In this document: piece by piece, positions 39,180-50,900 of the stretch | Layout: each line of letters starts with the position of its first letter | How positions within the stretch are numbered: position 1 is the stretch's first letter | Source: Buteo buteo | Taxonomy: Eukaryota; Chordata; Aves; Accipitriformes; Accipitridae | Assembly (NCBI RefSeq): GCF_964188355.1 | Contig: NC_134173.1 | Coordinates: 8,075,291-8,139,290, forward strand | Direction of reading: 5' to 3' | Length of the DNA stretch: 64,000 nt | Translations under genes and position numbers: made by a program | The notes under the pieces: generated by a model | Told to the model about the DNA's origin: nothing | What the model saw: only the letters and a program-made list of their open reading frames with translations | The model's database searches: none

Positions 39180-39440
39180 AAATAAGTAGAAGTCCATTTC
39201 CTCATGGCTGGTTTTCTGCTTGGCTCTTTCACACTCTTCCAAAGGCTTTTAGCTCATCACTGCTCACAGCATTGTAACCTCGGTGCAGCACTGAACACTC
39301 TTTGTGCTCAGAGATGACACACCAGGTCCTATAAATGACGCAGAGCTGAGCAGTCTTTAAATCAGATTTGCTTAAGAGTGCGCAATAGCAGACAAATGGC
39401 AGAGAAGCCGATTTTGAAGCATGGCTTCAAGAGACCGAAA
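39180..39440. promoter_or_regulatory. Candidate conserved regulatory block
   Basis: A 250-bp stretch of balanced composition lacking simple sequence, with an AP-1/CRE-like ATGACGCAG near 39,336 and a CpG-bearing GTGCGCAATAG (near 39,379) that resembles a C/EBP-like GCGCAAT core. No coding potential was recognised. The assignment is an inference from composition and motifs. Confidence 0.2.
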
Positions 39441-42400
39441 ATATGTCTCACTTTACCCTAAAGATAAATTCCATTTCAACTTTTTAAAAGGAAAGTGTTT
39501 GGAAAATAAAAATGATTAAATAATATTCTACCTTTCTTTTTCTGTGGTCAGCAAAAACAGGCTTCTCCTTTATGCTCACAGTCAGGAAAAACAACAGTTG
39601 TTTCTATCAATACATATACAGGCAGCAAAAAAAAAAAAAAAGGTACTGTGTGCTGTCTTTTTTCTAGGATGTCTTTCTTACAGTCATTGGAAAAGACAGG
39701 TATTCGGAGCCAAATGCTCTACCATGAATTTAAGAATCTGACTGTAGGAATCCTTATTTAAAAATGTTGAATCTAAAATAAAAATTCAAAATAAAAATAT
39801 AGATTAGCCATTTTTTTTTCCAAAAGGGTTGATTTTAACAAAAAGCAATGGTGGCTCATCATTTCTGGAAACTTGACTACTAATAGATTTTTAATATGGA
39901 TTGTAGGAACTAGATCCTATTTCTCACCAGTCTTTTGCTTTCCAGTGTTATTTGTCCCGTACAAATCTTAAGCAACTAGATTTAAATTTGTGTTTGATTT
40001 AAGGTAGAATTTCTACACATTATTCCCCTCACTCCAGTGTATTTTGGATATGGAAATGATCCACTCACTTTTGCATGGCTCATGGCTGTAGAGAGTAGGA
40101 CAAAATGGTAGGGACAGCTTGAAGCACTTGAAAGGAAAAATATAAAAATTTAACTATGAAAAAATTACTTTAAAGAAAACTATTAAAATCACTTAGAGTT
40201 TTAGATAACAATGGCAATAATGAAGCATGGAGGAACTACAATCAGGTCACAGTGGATAAAAGTTTTGGATTAACTACAGCTTATCGCTGTCAGATTTTTC
40301 AGACTGTTGTCCATTTGTTTAAATATGTTCTCATGGAGCTAACCATCCCAATCTCTCATCCAGTACAATACGCATACATGTTTGTTACAAAATAAGCTAA
40401 ATCCCCTTGCAGCATTCAGTAGTCCAACATTTTCCGGCAAAAAACTACAGGAAAAAAATTGAAAAATTTAGGAAAAGAGATTCTGGTTTTCATTTAGGCG
40501 GCATTTGCATTTCTAAAAATTTCAAAATGCTACAGTGTTTAGAAACTACATTCGGTGATCCATGTGTAACACGAATCAGTTTTCACATCACATAGATAGT
40601 GACAAAAAATAATTCTAACATCAAACATCATGTTTAGCAAAATACAGAATGGAAGTCAGAAACCCCTGAGTTTTACATCTGCCACTGCAGTTCTAGCTTT
40701 TACATTTGAACATCTCTCCCACTGTCCTTGACAGCTTCAGGAGAGATTTGACTCCTATGCCTGCCCTCCACCTTTGCTCCAGCAAATGACAAATGCAGAC
40801 AAATAATCAGTAGGTGCTCATGGAGCCACAGTCACAAACAATGAAAGCCACTTAAAAAAACAATCATGATACAGTATTTCCTACTGTATTTCAGAATCCA
40901 GGTAACACATGTAAGTCCTAGCTCATGGAACAGTGTTGCCTGGCTTTCAAAGTCCAAACTTTGATTTGTCCGAGCCTAGATCACCAGCAAAGCCTCCACG
41001 CACTTCGTACAGCAACCGAAAGATGTTCACAGTCAAGCTACTGACCCTCTGATGACTATTAGTCCTAAAGGCAGGACTGACGACATGGAATTTTTTACCA
41101 GGTTGGCCAGTATTATGATCCTTGATTTACACAACTTGCTTTAAGTCACTGGTTTGCCAAGGTGAAATAGTTCTTGTAAATATCTAAGATTCTTAAAAAC
41201 ATAGGTCTGACTTTCTACAGATCAGGTATGTTGGACAACTACTTTCTGAAGGAGACATTGAATCAGAACTAACTAAAATTCTTACATTTCTGTGTTATTG
41301 AAAAAGTAATTCCACTATGTAACCTTTAACAGTTAAGTTGAACCATGCACAGATGCAGCTGCTACTAAAACAAGGAGCAGAATTCATTCCAGATAGTCAT
41401 TATGCTAGATCTTTGAAGGCTATGGAGGAAATGAGCGTAGAGCTTCTAATAAAGCGTTTACAAGCCAATTATGAATTTTGTGCATTTCTAGACTGGAAAG
41501 ACTGGCTACTATACTAAGACATTCAAACCAGCTAAAGAGTATTATGCATACATAAAAATAACACGAAATTGCAGCTTTCACCACAGTACTGTACATTAGT
41601 ATTTTATATTTAACATGGTAAAGTTGTACATGAAAAGGCATATTCTGCTGTGTTTACCAGGAAGGAATGGTTTTGCCACTCAGGGATGCATTATTTATTT
41701 ATTGATCAGGAGAAGAGATACCTGAAACTGTGACTTTCTCAAATTATCCATCTTTGCTACCACTGAGTGAGCACCGGACAAATGATACTGCTCTCTCTGA
41801 AATCAGCACATAGGATAATTTACTGATAATTCTAAGAGATCTGTGGAAATGATCTTAAATTAACATCTTTGCTCAACGCTCAGAGCACTCTGCAGAGGAT
41901 TAACTGAAACCTGAAGCAGCGAGTGCCAGTCGCAATGTCACGTGCATTCTGCGTACCCGTTTCCGTCCCAGACTGCTGAAACGCAGAATATCAAGGGCAA
42001 CAAAAAAAGTCATGACAAAAATGAATTTAGATTCCCCCAGCCTTTGTCTCCAGTCAGAACCAGTGAACCTCTGAGCAAGTAAGAGCAACACCAGTAAGCA
42101 ACCTTTCCTACAATACCAATGAATCTGCTTTACAGTCTGATATCTCCACATTTTGATTCATATTCACACCGTTTCCCACTTTTTATAAAGGTGACAGAAC
42201 AAAAGGTCCTAACCCGAGACACAATTTTTGCCACTTTTCCAGCCTGGCAAAGAAACTTGTTCTGTGTTGATTAATCTTATATCTAGAGTCAGAAGGAACC
42301 AATGGATATAAGAAGTTCTTTTTTTCCACATTATGTTCTTCAAGTATGCTTAAACGAGACACAATAGATCGCACATTTCAATTACTAAAAAACGCACAAG

Positions 42401-43075
42401 GTTGGAGTCACACGCTTTATAACCCTCAAAAAACCATAAACAACACATAAGTAGTATTAAACAATTTCTTTGGCCTTAATACCCTTTATTGCCTTGATTT
42501 TTTCTCCTCTATTTTTTAAAGCCAAAATCAAAATGTTTTGTTGTGTTGATCTTATTTTCATTGTAATTTACTTTCAAGCTGATTTTGAAAGCTGTTTTAA
42601 AGTTCTAACTTTACTGAAAAAGCAGCTACTGCACAATAAAATCCTTGGGAAGAAATGTGATTTATGCAGATGAGTTTGTTAACAAAATTTACACATAAAT
42701 GAGAACATTTTTTTCCATTCCGGTTGCTATTACAAAGAAACACTGGGAAGTAAATTATCTGTAGAAGAGTACAAGATAAAAAATGTATTAAAAGCTGTAA
42801 GAACGAAATTGAAATGTCAAACATAGTTACTTATAAAAAACAGGTGATAGGCTCCTCGTAAGCTACCTATTAAAAAGAGTAATCAAAGTGAACTAAAATG
42901 GCTTTAGTTCTCCCACCAAACTTGTGGCTCAAATTCTCCACAGGTTTATTGCCTGTTTGCAGAGTTTCATTCTCTTCTAGGCAGTGCAGGCTTTCTGAAA
43001 GTTAAGGCTATATATAAGACTCTTTATTACCCACGTACATAACATTTGAATTCTGCTACAGGTTTTCGCAAAACC
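39441..43075. other. Non-coding stretch before the CpG island
   Basis: AT-rich sequence with chance frames of up to about 83 codons and a 15-A run at 39,627-39,641. No exon, RNA gene or repeat family was recognised. Confidence 0.5.
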
Positions 43076-43079
43076 CAGA

Positions 43080-43660
43080 TAAACGCTTCTTGGCGCTAAG
43101 ATTTTATGCATGCCATAACCGTGATGTCCCGTAGCCTGCAGAAGAGGGAGAAGTGGCGCAAATACGGATTTTAAAGCCGCGAAAGGCTGGGAAGCCAAAA
43201 CTGGGAGACGAGGGCGTTGCGACCAAGGCTGCTCCTGGCTGCGGGACACTTTTTCCCCCCCTCCCACACCCCCAGCCCACTTCCAACCCCCAGTCCCACC
43301 ATTCTTGGTTGCCTTCTGGTGGGGTGGTGACGCCTCCTGCCCGGGACCTGCGGCCCCGGGACAATGGGGCCGGGAGCGTAAAGCATAGCGCTGTGACCGA
43401 AGCCTCCTCACCGGCAGGCCTTTTCAAGCCGATGGGAAGTAGGGCCACTTGAGCTGGACATGGCTGGCTTGTCAGTTCCTGACAACAAACTGTGTTTGGT
43501 ACGCGGTGCATTCATGGGCAGTGTCATGCTTTTGTCCGGAGCCGTGACGTCTTTCCCCGGGTCGGCTTCTGGCTTTTGCGGCCGGGCAACTGTGTTGGGA
43601 AATGCACCCAAGCAGAAAGGGCCCCCCTGGCTGGTGATTTCTCACATTTAATTAGTTGAT
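43080..43660. promoter_or_regulatory. CpG island, candidate promoter or enhancer
   Basis: This is the only GC-rich, CpG-dense stretch in the window that is not a repeat. CpGs recur every 10-20 bases, for example in GCCGCGAAAGG, GACGAGGGCGTTGCGACC, TGCGGCCCCGGG and TTTGCGGCCGGG. Factor sites visible include a CRE-like TGACGTC (43,545-43,551) and C-rich CACCC/SP-type boxes (about 43,253-43,290). Several frames stay open on both strands (up to 144 codons), as expected for GC-rich DNA with few stops; none matches a known protein. Vertebrate CpG islands usually mark promoters, so a gene or non-coding RNA may start here, direction unknown. An orphan island used as an enhancer is the main alternative. 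Confidence 0.55.
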
Positions 43661-43910
43661 TTTCCTTTCCTGCAGTCAGGAAGAAAATGGAATTACATCA
43701 CGCGCCATGTAGCCTTGGAAAAGGACCGATTGTTTCTAATAGAGCCGCTGGCGACAGGCACAATACATGCGCTCCTTGTTTCACATCGGATATTAGATCC
43801 CCCAAACAAGTCTGAGTGCTCCTGCTCGGAGGATCCTCAATAGGGAACAAAGGGGACCAGGCTTCTCCTGTGTCACTCCCGGCACCCCACGGAAAGGAAA
43901 TCTTCATTTA
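43661..43910. promoter_or_regulatory. Motif-dense segment beside the CpG island
   Basis: Directly right of the island, a homeodomain-type TTTAATTAG (about 43,647-43,655) is followed by CpG-containing, complex sequence with GATCC boxes and no simple repeat (CACGCGCCATG near 43,699, CACATCGGATATTAGATC near 43,781). The run looks like conserved non-coding sequence continuing from the island. No coding potential was recognised. Confidence 0.3.
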
Positions 43911-44235
43911 GGCACACTTCGCCCTTTTTCACTCTTTCCAAGCATCTTCTGAGACTCAGCAAATGGTTCTGAGAGCACCCGTTTGCTACATGGAATTTGT
44001 GAGCTGGTATTTTCACCTGCCCATCAATAATTAGTTAAATGCATACCTCTACCACTTCACTTACTGGGAACATGCCTGGTTGTAAATTTGCAGTCACTAA
44101 GAAGTATGCAATAGGCCTGTGATACTTGGCTCTGGGACTATACAGTAATGACAGTTTATTAAATTAGGTACGTTTCCCACAGGCAGACAGACTATGTTAT
44201 GCATCTTGTGCAGATGCTCCAGCACTGTTAATATT

Positions 44236-44278
44236 TAAAAAACCTCCAACCAATCAAACAAACAAAAACCCCACAAGA
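44236..44278. repeat. A/C-rich low-complexity tract
   Basis: A run of A-rich and C-rich words (AAAAAACCTCC, CAAACAAACAAAAACCCC) directly before the old repeat that starts near 44,280. It may be a degraded tail or simple sequence. Confidence 0.7.
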
Positions 44279-44279
44279 C

Positions 44280-44530
44280 TTACCATATTTGATCAGACCA
44301 GTGATGCATCTCACTCAGTGCTGAGTCTCTAATGTCAGCGTATAGAGGATGGCCAGGGACAAGTATGGGTACATAGAGTAATATCTCTCCAGAACACAGC
44401 ATGCAGGTCAAAAAACATATAGTAGTACTTCCCTAGAATACTCTCGCCACTTGCAGTGATTTGTGGCTTAATGATTTTGTGAACCAGAGTATTTAATAGC
44501 CTTGGATGGACTTCTCGCCTATCGATCTTG
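44280..44530 (+). repeat. Diverged old interspersed repeat, family unnamed
   Basis: GATCAGACCAGTGATGCATC (44,291-44,310) and CTTAATGATTTTGTGAACCA (44,468-44,487), followed by TATTTAATAGCCTTGGATGG, lie in the same order and spacing as in an interspersed repeat I remember from reptile and bird genomes ('gatcagaccagtggtccatctagtcc ... ggcttaatgattt...gagccagagg...taatagcccttgatgg'). Several indels separate the matches, so the copy is old. I cannot name the family with confidence; a CR1-related or SINE-like origin are both possible. Confidence 0.5.
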
Positions 44531-47500
44531 GCATAACTGGCACGCTCAGGCCTCGTTGCACAAAACATCTAAAAATGCTTTCCCCGCAGACCTCCCAGTC
44601 TCCGGGAAGGTGCATGCCTGAGGATCACCTGGGTATGCCTTTCTTGCCAGCATATGTTCATTCTCATCACAGTCAAAATTGAAGTTCAGTGCCTGTGCTT
44701 CTAAATAGGTTTTCAAGATCTGAGAAGAGGTTATTTCTTCCAGATGCTAAAAAATGAATACAGAGTATGAAACCAAGGCTTTCCTCAGCAATCAGTTTTA
44801 AACTAATCCACCTATGGGAAAAATGTAGCCAAAACCTATTTCTGTTAACTGCTGGAGAAGGAGGTGACTATCTTGATAGCCATGTTGAAATATTTCTCCT
44901 CTTCTATCAATATCAATCTTAGTATGTGAATTGCATGAGAACAGAGTTGATCTTTCATGCCGTATATGTACAGGAAGCCGCAGAGTCACCCTACATCAAA
45001 AAGCAGGACCAGAATGCAATCACAGTCAACAGCAGGGTATGGAGAAACATTTGTGGCAAGCAGACTTCAGGCAGGGAGTGTCAAGATAGGATATAAGAAA
45101 GAGCTGATGGTATCAGATGATGATGCACCCGAAATAAAAATTACTGGACCATCATCGCTTCCCAGATGATCCTGTAGATTAATTTATTAGAGAACTTCTT
45201 ATTACTGCTAATGACATTAATGCATAAATGTTGTATTACCTCAGTTATTTATTCCAAACAACAGGCCTCTAGGACTGACAATGTCTAAGGTAGATACACT
45301 GTGTTCTTCTACCGAGAAAGGCAGAAGTCTCTAAGCTTTCACTGAGAACTTTTGGATTCAATATTAATGAACAACGCACTATGAGTCCATATGGCTGGTG
45401 AGGCCTGAGCTGGAATTCACAGGACATCAGTCAGTGTACTGCAGGAGTCGGGTCTTATATATATTTTAAAATAGAGTTTGTTTTAATGGTATATTAAGCC
45501 ATTGATGTCAATAATGAAAGAGAAGGGACAGATGTGCCTGAGCAGATCAACTAAGCTTTTTTAATGTTTTTAAATTATTTGTTCTGTTGTAGACCTCCAT
45601 TACCTAACAAAAGAAAAATAGATTTGACTGGTATACATTCTAATTACTTGCACTAAAGTTAGTCAAAAGTAGGAGTTCCTCTTTCATACAAGTCTTTTGA
45701 TAGGGTTTTTAATGTTTTCATTCTGAACTGGAATGAAACAAGTAATTTTGACATTCCCAAACCAGTGACTGCTTTCGTCACAACAATAAAATATCCAACT
45801 TACAAATAATATTTCAAGTTTTCAAAATAATAATTCTATAGAAGAACAGAAAGCAGTAGAAAAAGCACATTAAAAGAGGTTTTACAGGAATTTATGACAA
45901 AGTAGGCTTAACACAAAAAGTACATTTGCCAAAACCAGCTGTTTTGCCTGAAAAAAAAAAAAGAAAACAAGAAATTTATTTTCTGGTCAGCTTGTCTGTC
46001 AGGAAAAGAAATCCCAACATGTAAAACATACAGAGTTGAACAGAGAAGATAGAAATCACTGCACTTCAAATTGGACCTCCACTCTGGGCTACCCAGTCTT
46101 TTTTAGACCTGTCCACCAAAAACACACAAAAGCCTTATTAGAGTGATTGATTAATGGAGCTGGATGACTGCAGTGTTAATACACAGTGACTCTTGGCAGC
46201 TGAGGCAAAGTTGGACTGTATGTATCTGTGTTACAGAACTGCGTCACAGCCATGCTCTGTCTAAAACTGTGACACAGATAAGGAACCTGGATGAATATAA
46301 CGTACAAGCTGTAACTCTAAATCACGTGTTTAACAGTATTAGTGGGCAACTGCCTCTCCTGGTGCAAGTGAACGGTCAGTGGAGTGTATAGTGGCTTGAT
46401 AACCCATAGTTTTTAAACAGTTTAGGAGATGGCACTTCACCATATCTTAAAGAAAGGGAAGTCTGTTGAATAGAGTGGGCAAATCCTGTAAAAAGGAATA
46501 ACGACTGGCCAGCAAAAGTGCTGAAATCACATTAACTGCCTAGGGGAAAGGCTGAAGGTGGATAACTCCTGCACAGTGTGGCAGAGCAAAGACCGAAGAT
46601 CACGTTCTCTCAGAAGGGAGATGATGGGTGCTGGATGAGCTGGAGAGTTCCTTCATGTCAGAACTCATTAAAACTTGCCATAGCTGCTCTCTTTACGTTC
46701 CTGTGCAACTCTAAGATACAATTCTATTTATCCTGTGGATGGGCTGTCTGTACCAATTCATAATCAGTTACTGGTATCTCCTGAAAATCCATGGGTCTGA
46801 CAACTCCTTCAGCTCAAACATTCCCAAACAACCTTCCAGTCATCATATCAGACACAAGGCTAAGTTCATTCCTTAACTGCATTTACTCTGTTTAATTTAA
46901 ATTGATTTTTGCAACAGTGGTCCATAATGTGTCGAAATACCATTAATAACCAAAAGTTGTACTAAAGAATCCAGTGTTGAGATTGTCACATACCTGTCAG
47001 CATCACCTGAGCCTCAGAAATATAAAAATGGTTATCTTTACATTTAAAAAGCTCCCACTATGACCTTAAACACCCCTGGATTATTTTAACATCCATACTG
47101 CTAAGTCACGGTTTAGACAACTTTCTCTGCCCCCCTTAAGTAAGTGTTATTTTCACAGTAATGCATGGCTTCGAAGCAACATCAAAGGGCACAGTATTTT
47201 CCTGGCATTTACTGTAAAGGTGAAATTGATATGTTTGAAATGCCACAAGTAAACATAGATACTGGGCTCAACACCTAATGAAGCCCACACATCCCAAACT
47301 AACAAAGGTAGCATCGACTCAGTGCTTGAGCTAGATAGAAACTCAGACTGTGTTTCCTTGCTACTTGCTTTAGGCAACACTGCTTTCCCATGATCACAGA
47401 AGGACTCTGACTGTATTTTGATTCTGTATTCACATGTAAAGAACATTTGTTAATTGCCCATTTTAACACACAGTGAAATGTGTGAGCTCAATATAACTGA

Positions 47501-47555
47501 AGACTTAAAGCCGGTTTGACACGTATCAAGTGGGTGCATTGAAAAGGCAACTTCA
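44531..47555. other. Non-coding stretch, no gene recognised
   Basis: Mixed composition with short frames only and an A-rich run near 45,950-45,969. The part from 46,140 to 46,680 is less AT-rich but shows no motif or family I recognise. Confidence 0.5.
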
Positions 47556-47559
47556 GAAT

Positions 47560-47900
47560 TGAGGGATTGTTTTAAGTGGTTTAAACCTATCCTCTAAGCC
47601 AACTTTGTTGCTAAAAAGCTGCAGAGGTTTAAAATAAAAATAACACATTCTTAGCCTGTTTGCATTTCCTATTCAAAGAGCTTGTTCATCTTTAATCTTA
47701 ACTCTTTATCTCCAGAACCTTGAATGGGGGAAAAGGACAGAGACTATACCAGAATCCTTTGCTCTAGCAACAGATACATGGGAATTAGAAAATAACCCTC
47801 TGCTCGTTTGCCAATAGCCTTTGCAAGTCACCTAATTAGATGATTAAGTCATTAAAGGGATATGCGCATCTGAAAAGCCTCTAGTCAGCCTCTGAAATCA
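47560..47900. promoter_or_regulatory. Candidate enhancer with homeodomain/POU-like cluster
   Basis: At 47,832-47,869 several sites are packed into 38 bases: CTAATTAG (a palindromic homeodomain site, 47,832-47,839), TGATTAAGTCATTA (47,841-47,854) and the palindrome ATGCGCAT (47,862-47,869), which resembles a POU octamer with an internal CpG. The 250 bp to the left are free of simple repeats and carry TTTGCAT-like and TTAATCTTAA words. No coding potential was recognised. The role is inferred from motif density. Confidence 0.28.
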
Positions 47901-50900
47901 GAGGAGATAAAGAGAAGACTCTTATTTCTTTTTTCTCTTACACTGAAAAGGTAATTAATCCATTTAACTCTGCCTAGCAGTGCTTTTCTATAGTAAAAAG
48001 GAGAGACTGAAGCAGGATAGCTTTTCAGAAACACTCTTTGAAACACCAGAATGACAAATGCCTCTTTCTTTTGCATGCCACATGAAGAGGTTAGGCTTAG
48101 CCCCCAGTGGTCAAAATTATTTAGACAAGAGACCAGCAGCAGTGTGTGTAATGCTGACTTTGGTATTTGGGATGTTACTACCTGCTAATTTGACTTTTTT
48201 CGTAGCTCAGTACAAAGTCCCACTCCAGAGCAGAATCTAAAATTCTGGGGAGAAAATTATTTAGCATCATTCACCTCCTCCTATACAGGACTCAGAATCA
48301 GTCTTGGGTACATCTCACCTGTAGGACAGGGGATGACTTCCAAACAGTAACAACGATGCGCTGTGATTTCCAGGCCTCTACTGTAAAACTGGTAGTAGCG
48401 TGTTGGAAATGACAGACACAAACACATGTGCTGCCCTAGCAACTAAAGCAAGCTACACACTTCAAGCTGCCAACTACACTGCAGATAAACCAGCGCTCCC
48501 ATGCTCGGAATGGCTAAGATCTCCCTCTGTGTAAGCTCTGAGGTTTAATTTCTGTTAATACATTTTGATATTTGCAATATAACACAACTATAAGAAAAGA
48601 AGGCAAAATGGCACTGCTAGGTCAGCAGCAAGAAACAGCTCAAAAAACCCCTTAATCCCCGATGCTGCTGTAGGGTCTCGTCAGATCAGAGAGCGCAACC
48701 CATGTTGCAATAGCTCAGCCTCGTCACTTCAACGGCGTGAGAGGATCTGAACACAGGTGACAGTGGACAGAGGACTTATGCTCTGCTTTGCAATTCACGT
48801 CTCTAGAATTAAAATTGGTGAATGAGGTAAAGAAAGAAAGAATATTCCTATAAGCTTAAAACAAGACACTTTTTCTCTCTACTTTAGAATTTTTTCCTGG
48901 GTCTGGCTACAGAAATCCCAGCAGCACTATACAGCAAAAGGCAATGTCAAACATGGAAAACGTATCATTGTAACTAACTGTCATTATAATCCTGAAATCT
49001 GACATCTCTATGTCAAAACAGTTTGTGGTTTTAAGCCACATTTGGAGCAAAGTCTTATGTTCTTACACAGTTTTGTACTTACAGTGCTGTAAATTAAATT
49101 AGAACATTGTATGATTTCCACAATAATTTTTTGAGAGAGTTCAGCATTGATCTATTCCCTGTTATTCTACTGTGTGTAACCCTGGTAGTGATTCAGTACT
49201 GTATCGAGTGCAAGGAAAGACAGAGAAATCATTCTGAAATGCTTAGTATGTATTTTAGCATACATTTTAGTAGCACATTTTGATTGAAATTTTCAGTGAC
49301 GTGTAACAGAGGCAAAAGACCTGATGTATGGACAGACAACACTTTCCAGGTTTTGTGACCAGACTACTGTGATGTGCCTGCGTATATACATACTTTCTTG
49401 GAAGGGAGGGGGCAAAAAATGAATCAAAATCTTCATGAAATACTATAGATCCTTAAAAATCCATGAATTGTCAAAGAAGTCCAAATATTTCATTTAAGAG
49501 TCAATTGGCACCTTGATATCAAATAGATATACTGCCAGGATGTGTTCCTTTAGGCAAAATGATTATCAGTCATCCTTAGTTGACAGCAATTTAATAATAA
49601 TACCAACATGAATTATTAATTTCTAACAACACTACAAATACATTGAAAATTTCTTGTCATCCCTTGCCTAGAAGGCAATAAATGAAACTTCCCCCAGATA
49701 AACTGAAACATAGCTCTTAAGCCATTATTTTTCTCTGAAAAATGCAAATGGACAAAACAGCATTAACTTAGCAAATATTCTTTATTTTATTCATTCTTCA
49801 ATAGTTTGTGCTCACTTGAATCCTTATAGTAGCTTTTTTTTTCCCCCTCGTTTTTTATAGTCTCTATATTTGGTATGCACAAAAGAAAATACCTACTTCT
49901 CACCTTTTATGATTAGACAACAGTTTTTTCTGTCCCAGACTAATTAATGGGACTCACTGTATTTTAAAGTCATTTTAATTTCAAATATAAAAAAGGAAGT
50001 GGTCAAATGGCAAAGAAATATGAGTCTTGAAAGTGTCCTGGCCTAATACTTTTCCATTTTCCTAAAAAACTTAACTTGTACAGGAATGGCCTTGAGTAGA
50101 TCAAAAGGCACTGCCTGTTATTTTAATGGTAAGGCCCTTAACAGACAAACACTAATCTGTATGCAAGTTCACTACAGTATAAGAAACTGGAAAAAATAGC
50201 AACAGAATCAATCTTTCAACTACCTAAGCCATTCTTCTGAATTCTAACCTGATATATCAAAATTATTTTCCCTCATTATAGAAAAAGAAAATATATTATT
50301 TCAGATCTCAGTATATCCTAGCTTTGCAGGGAAGGGGAGGAAAGCTGCAAAACCTAAGGCTACAGACCCAGCCTTAAGCAAAAAAAGCCTGCCAGGGTCT
50401 TGCCTGAGTGGCTCTTGAGAAATCTGTGAATAAACATTTTTTGCTCTTATTATGCACAATATTTCCTTCCTTCCCTATCGCGATTTGCATTACATACTTT
50501 TGACTGAAGGCAAAACCAACAATATCAGGAAAAGAGACACATTTCAAAGGACATCTAGATAGTAACCTCTCAGTGGTTGAAAACCTGAAAAAAAAAGTGT
50601 AACTTGCAATTTTAACTAGTACCATACCATAAGTCAAATTAACTCACGCTATCAGTTGAAGTAAAGATATTTGTTGTCTCGCTGAAAATTTCTAGTGATG
50701 AGCATTCCATCTGAAGAATTATTTTTGTCAGGACACCGCAGCATATTTAGTTATTCTAACCTACTGCTGAAACATTCTTAGTTGCAAACATTCCATGAAA
50801 TAGTATTACGTGCCAGATGTGTACTTTTTCCACAGAGTACATTAGTCATTAGTTGCTAAACAAAATGTAAGAACATGTAATAGAATGAAAGAAAGGAATG

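Noticed and set aside
42977..43511. Overlapping minus-strand frames of 135-144 codons in the CpG island
   Set aside because: Frames are open on both strands because GC-rich DNA has few stops, and none resembles a known protein.
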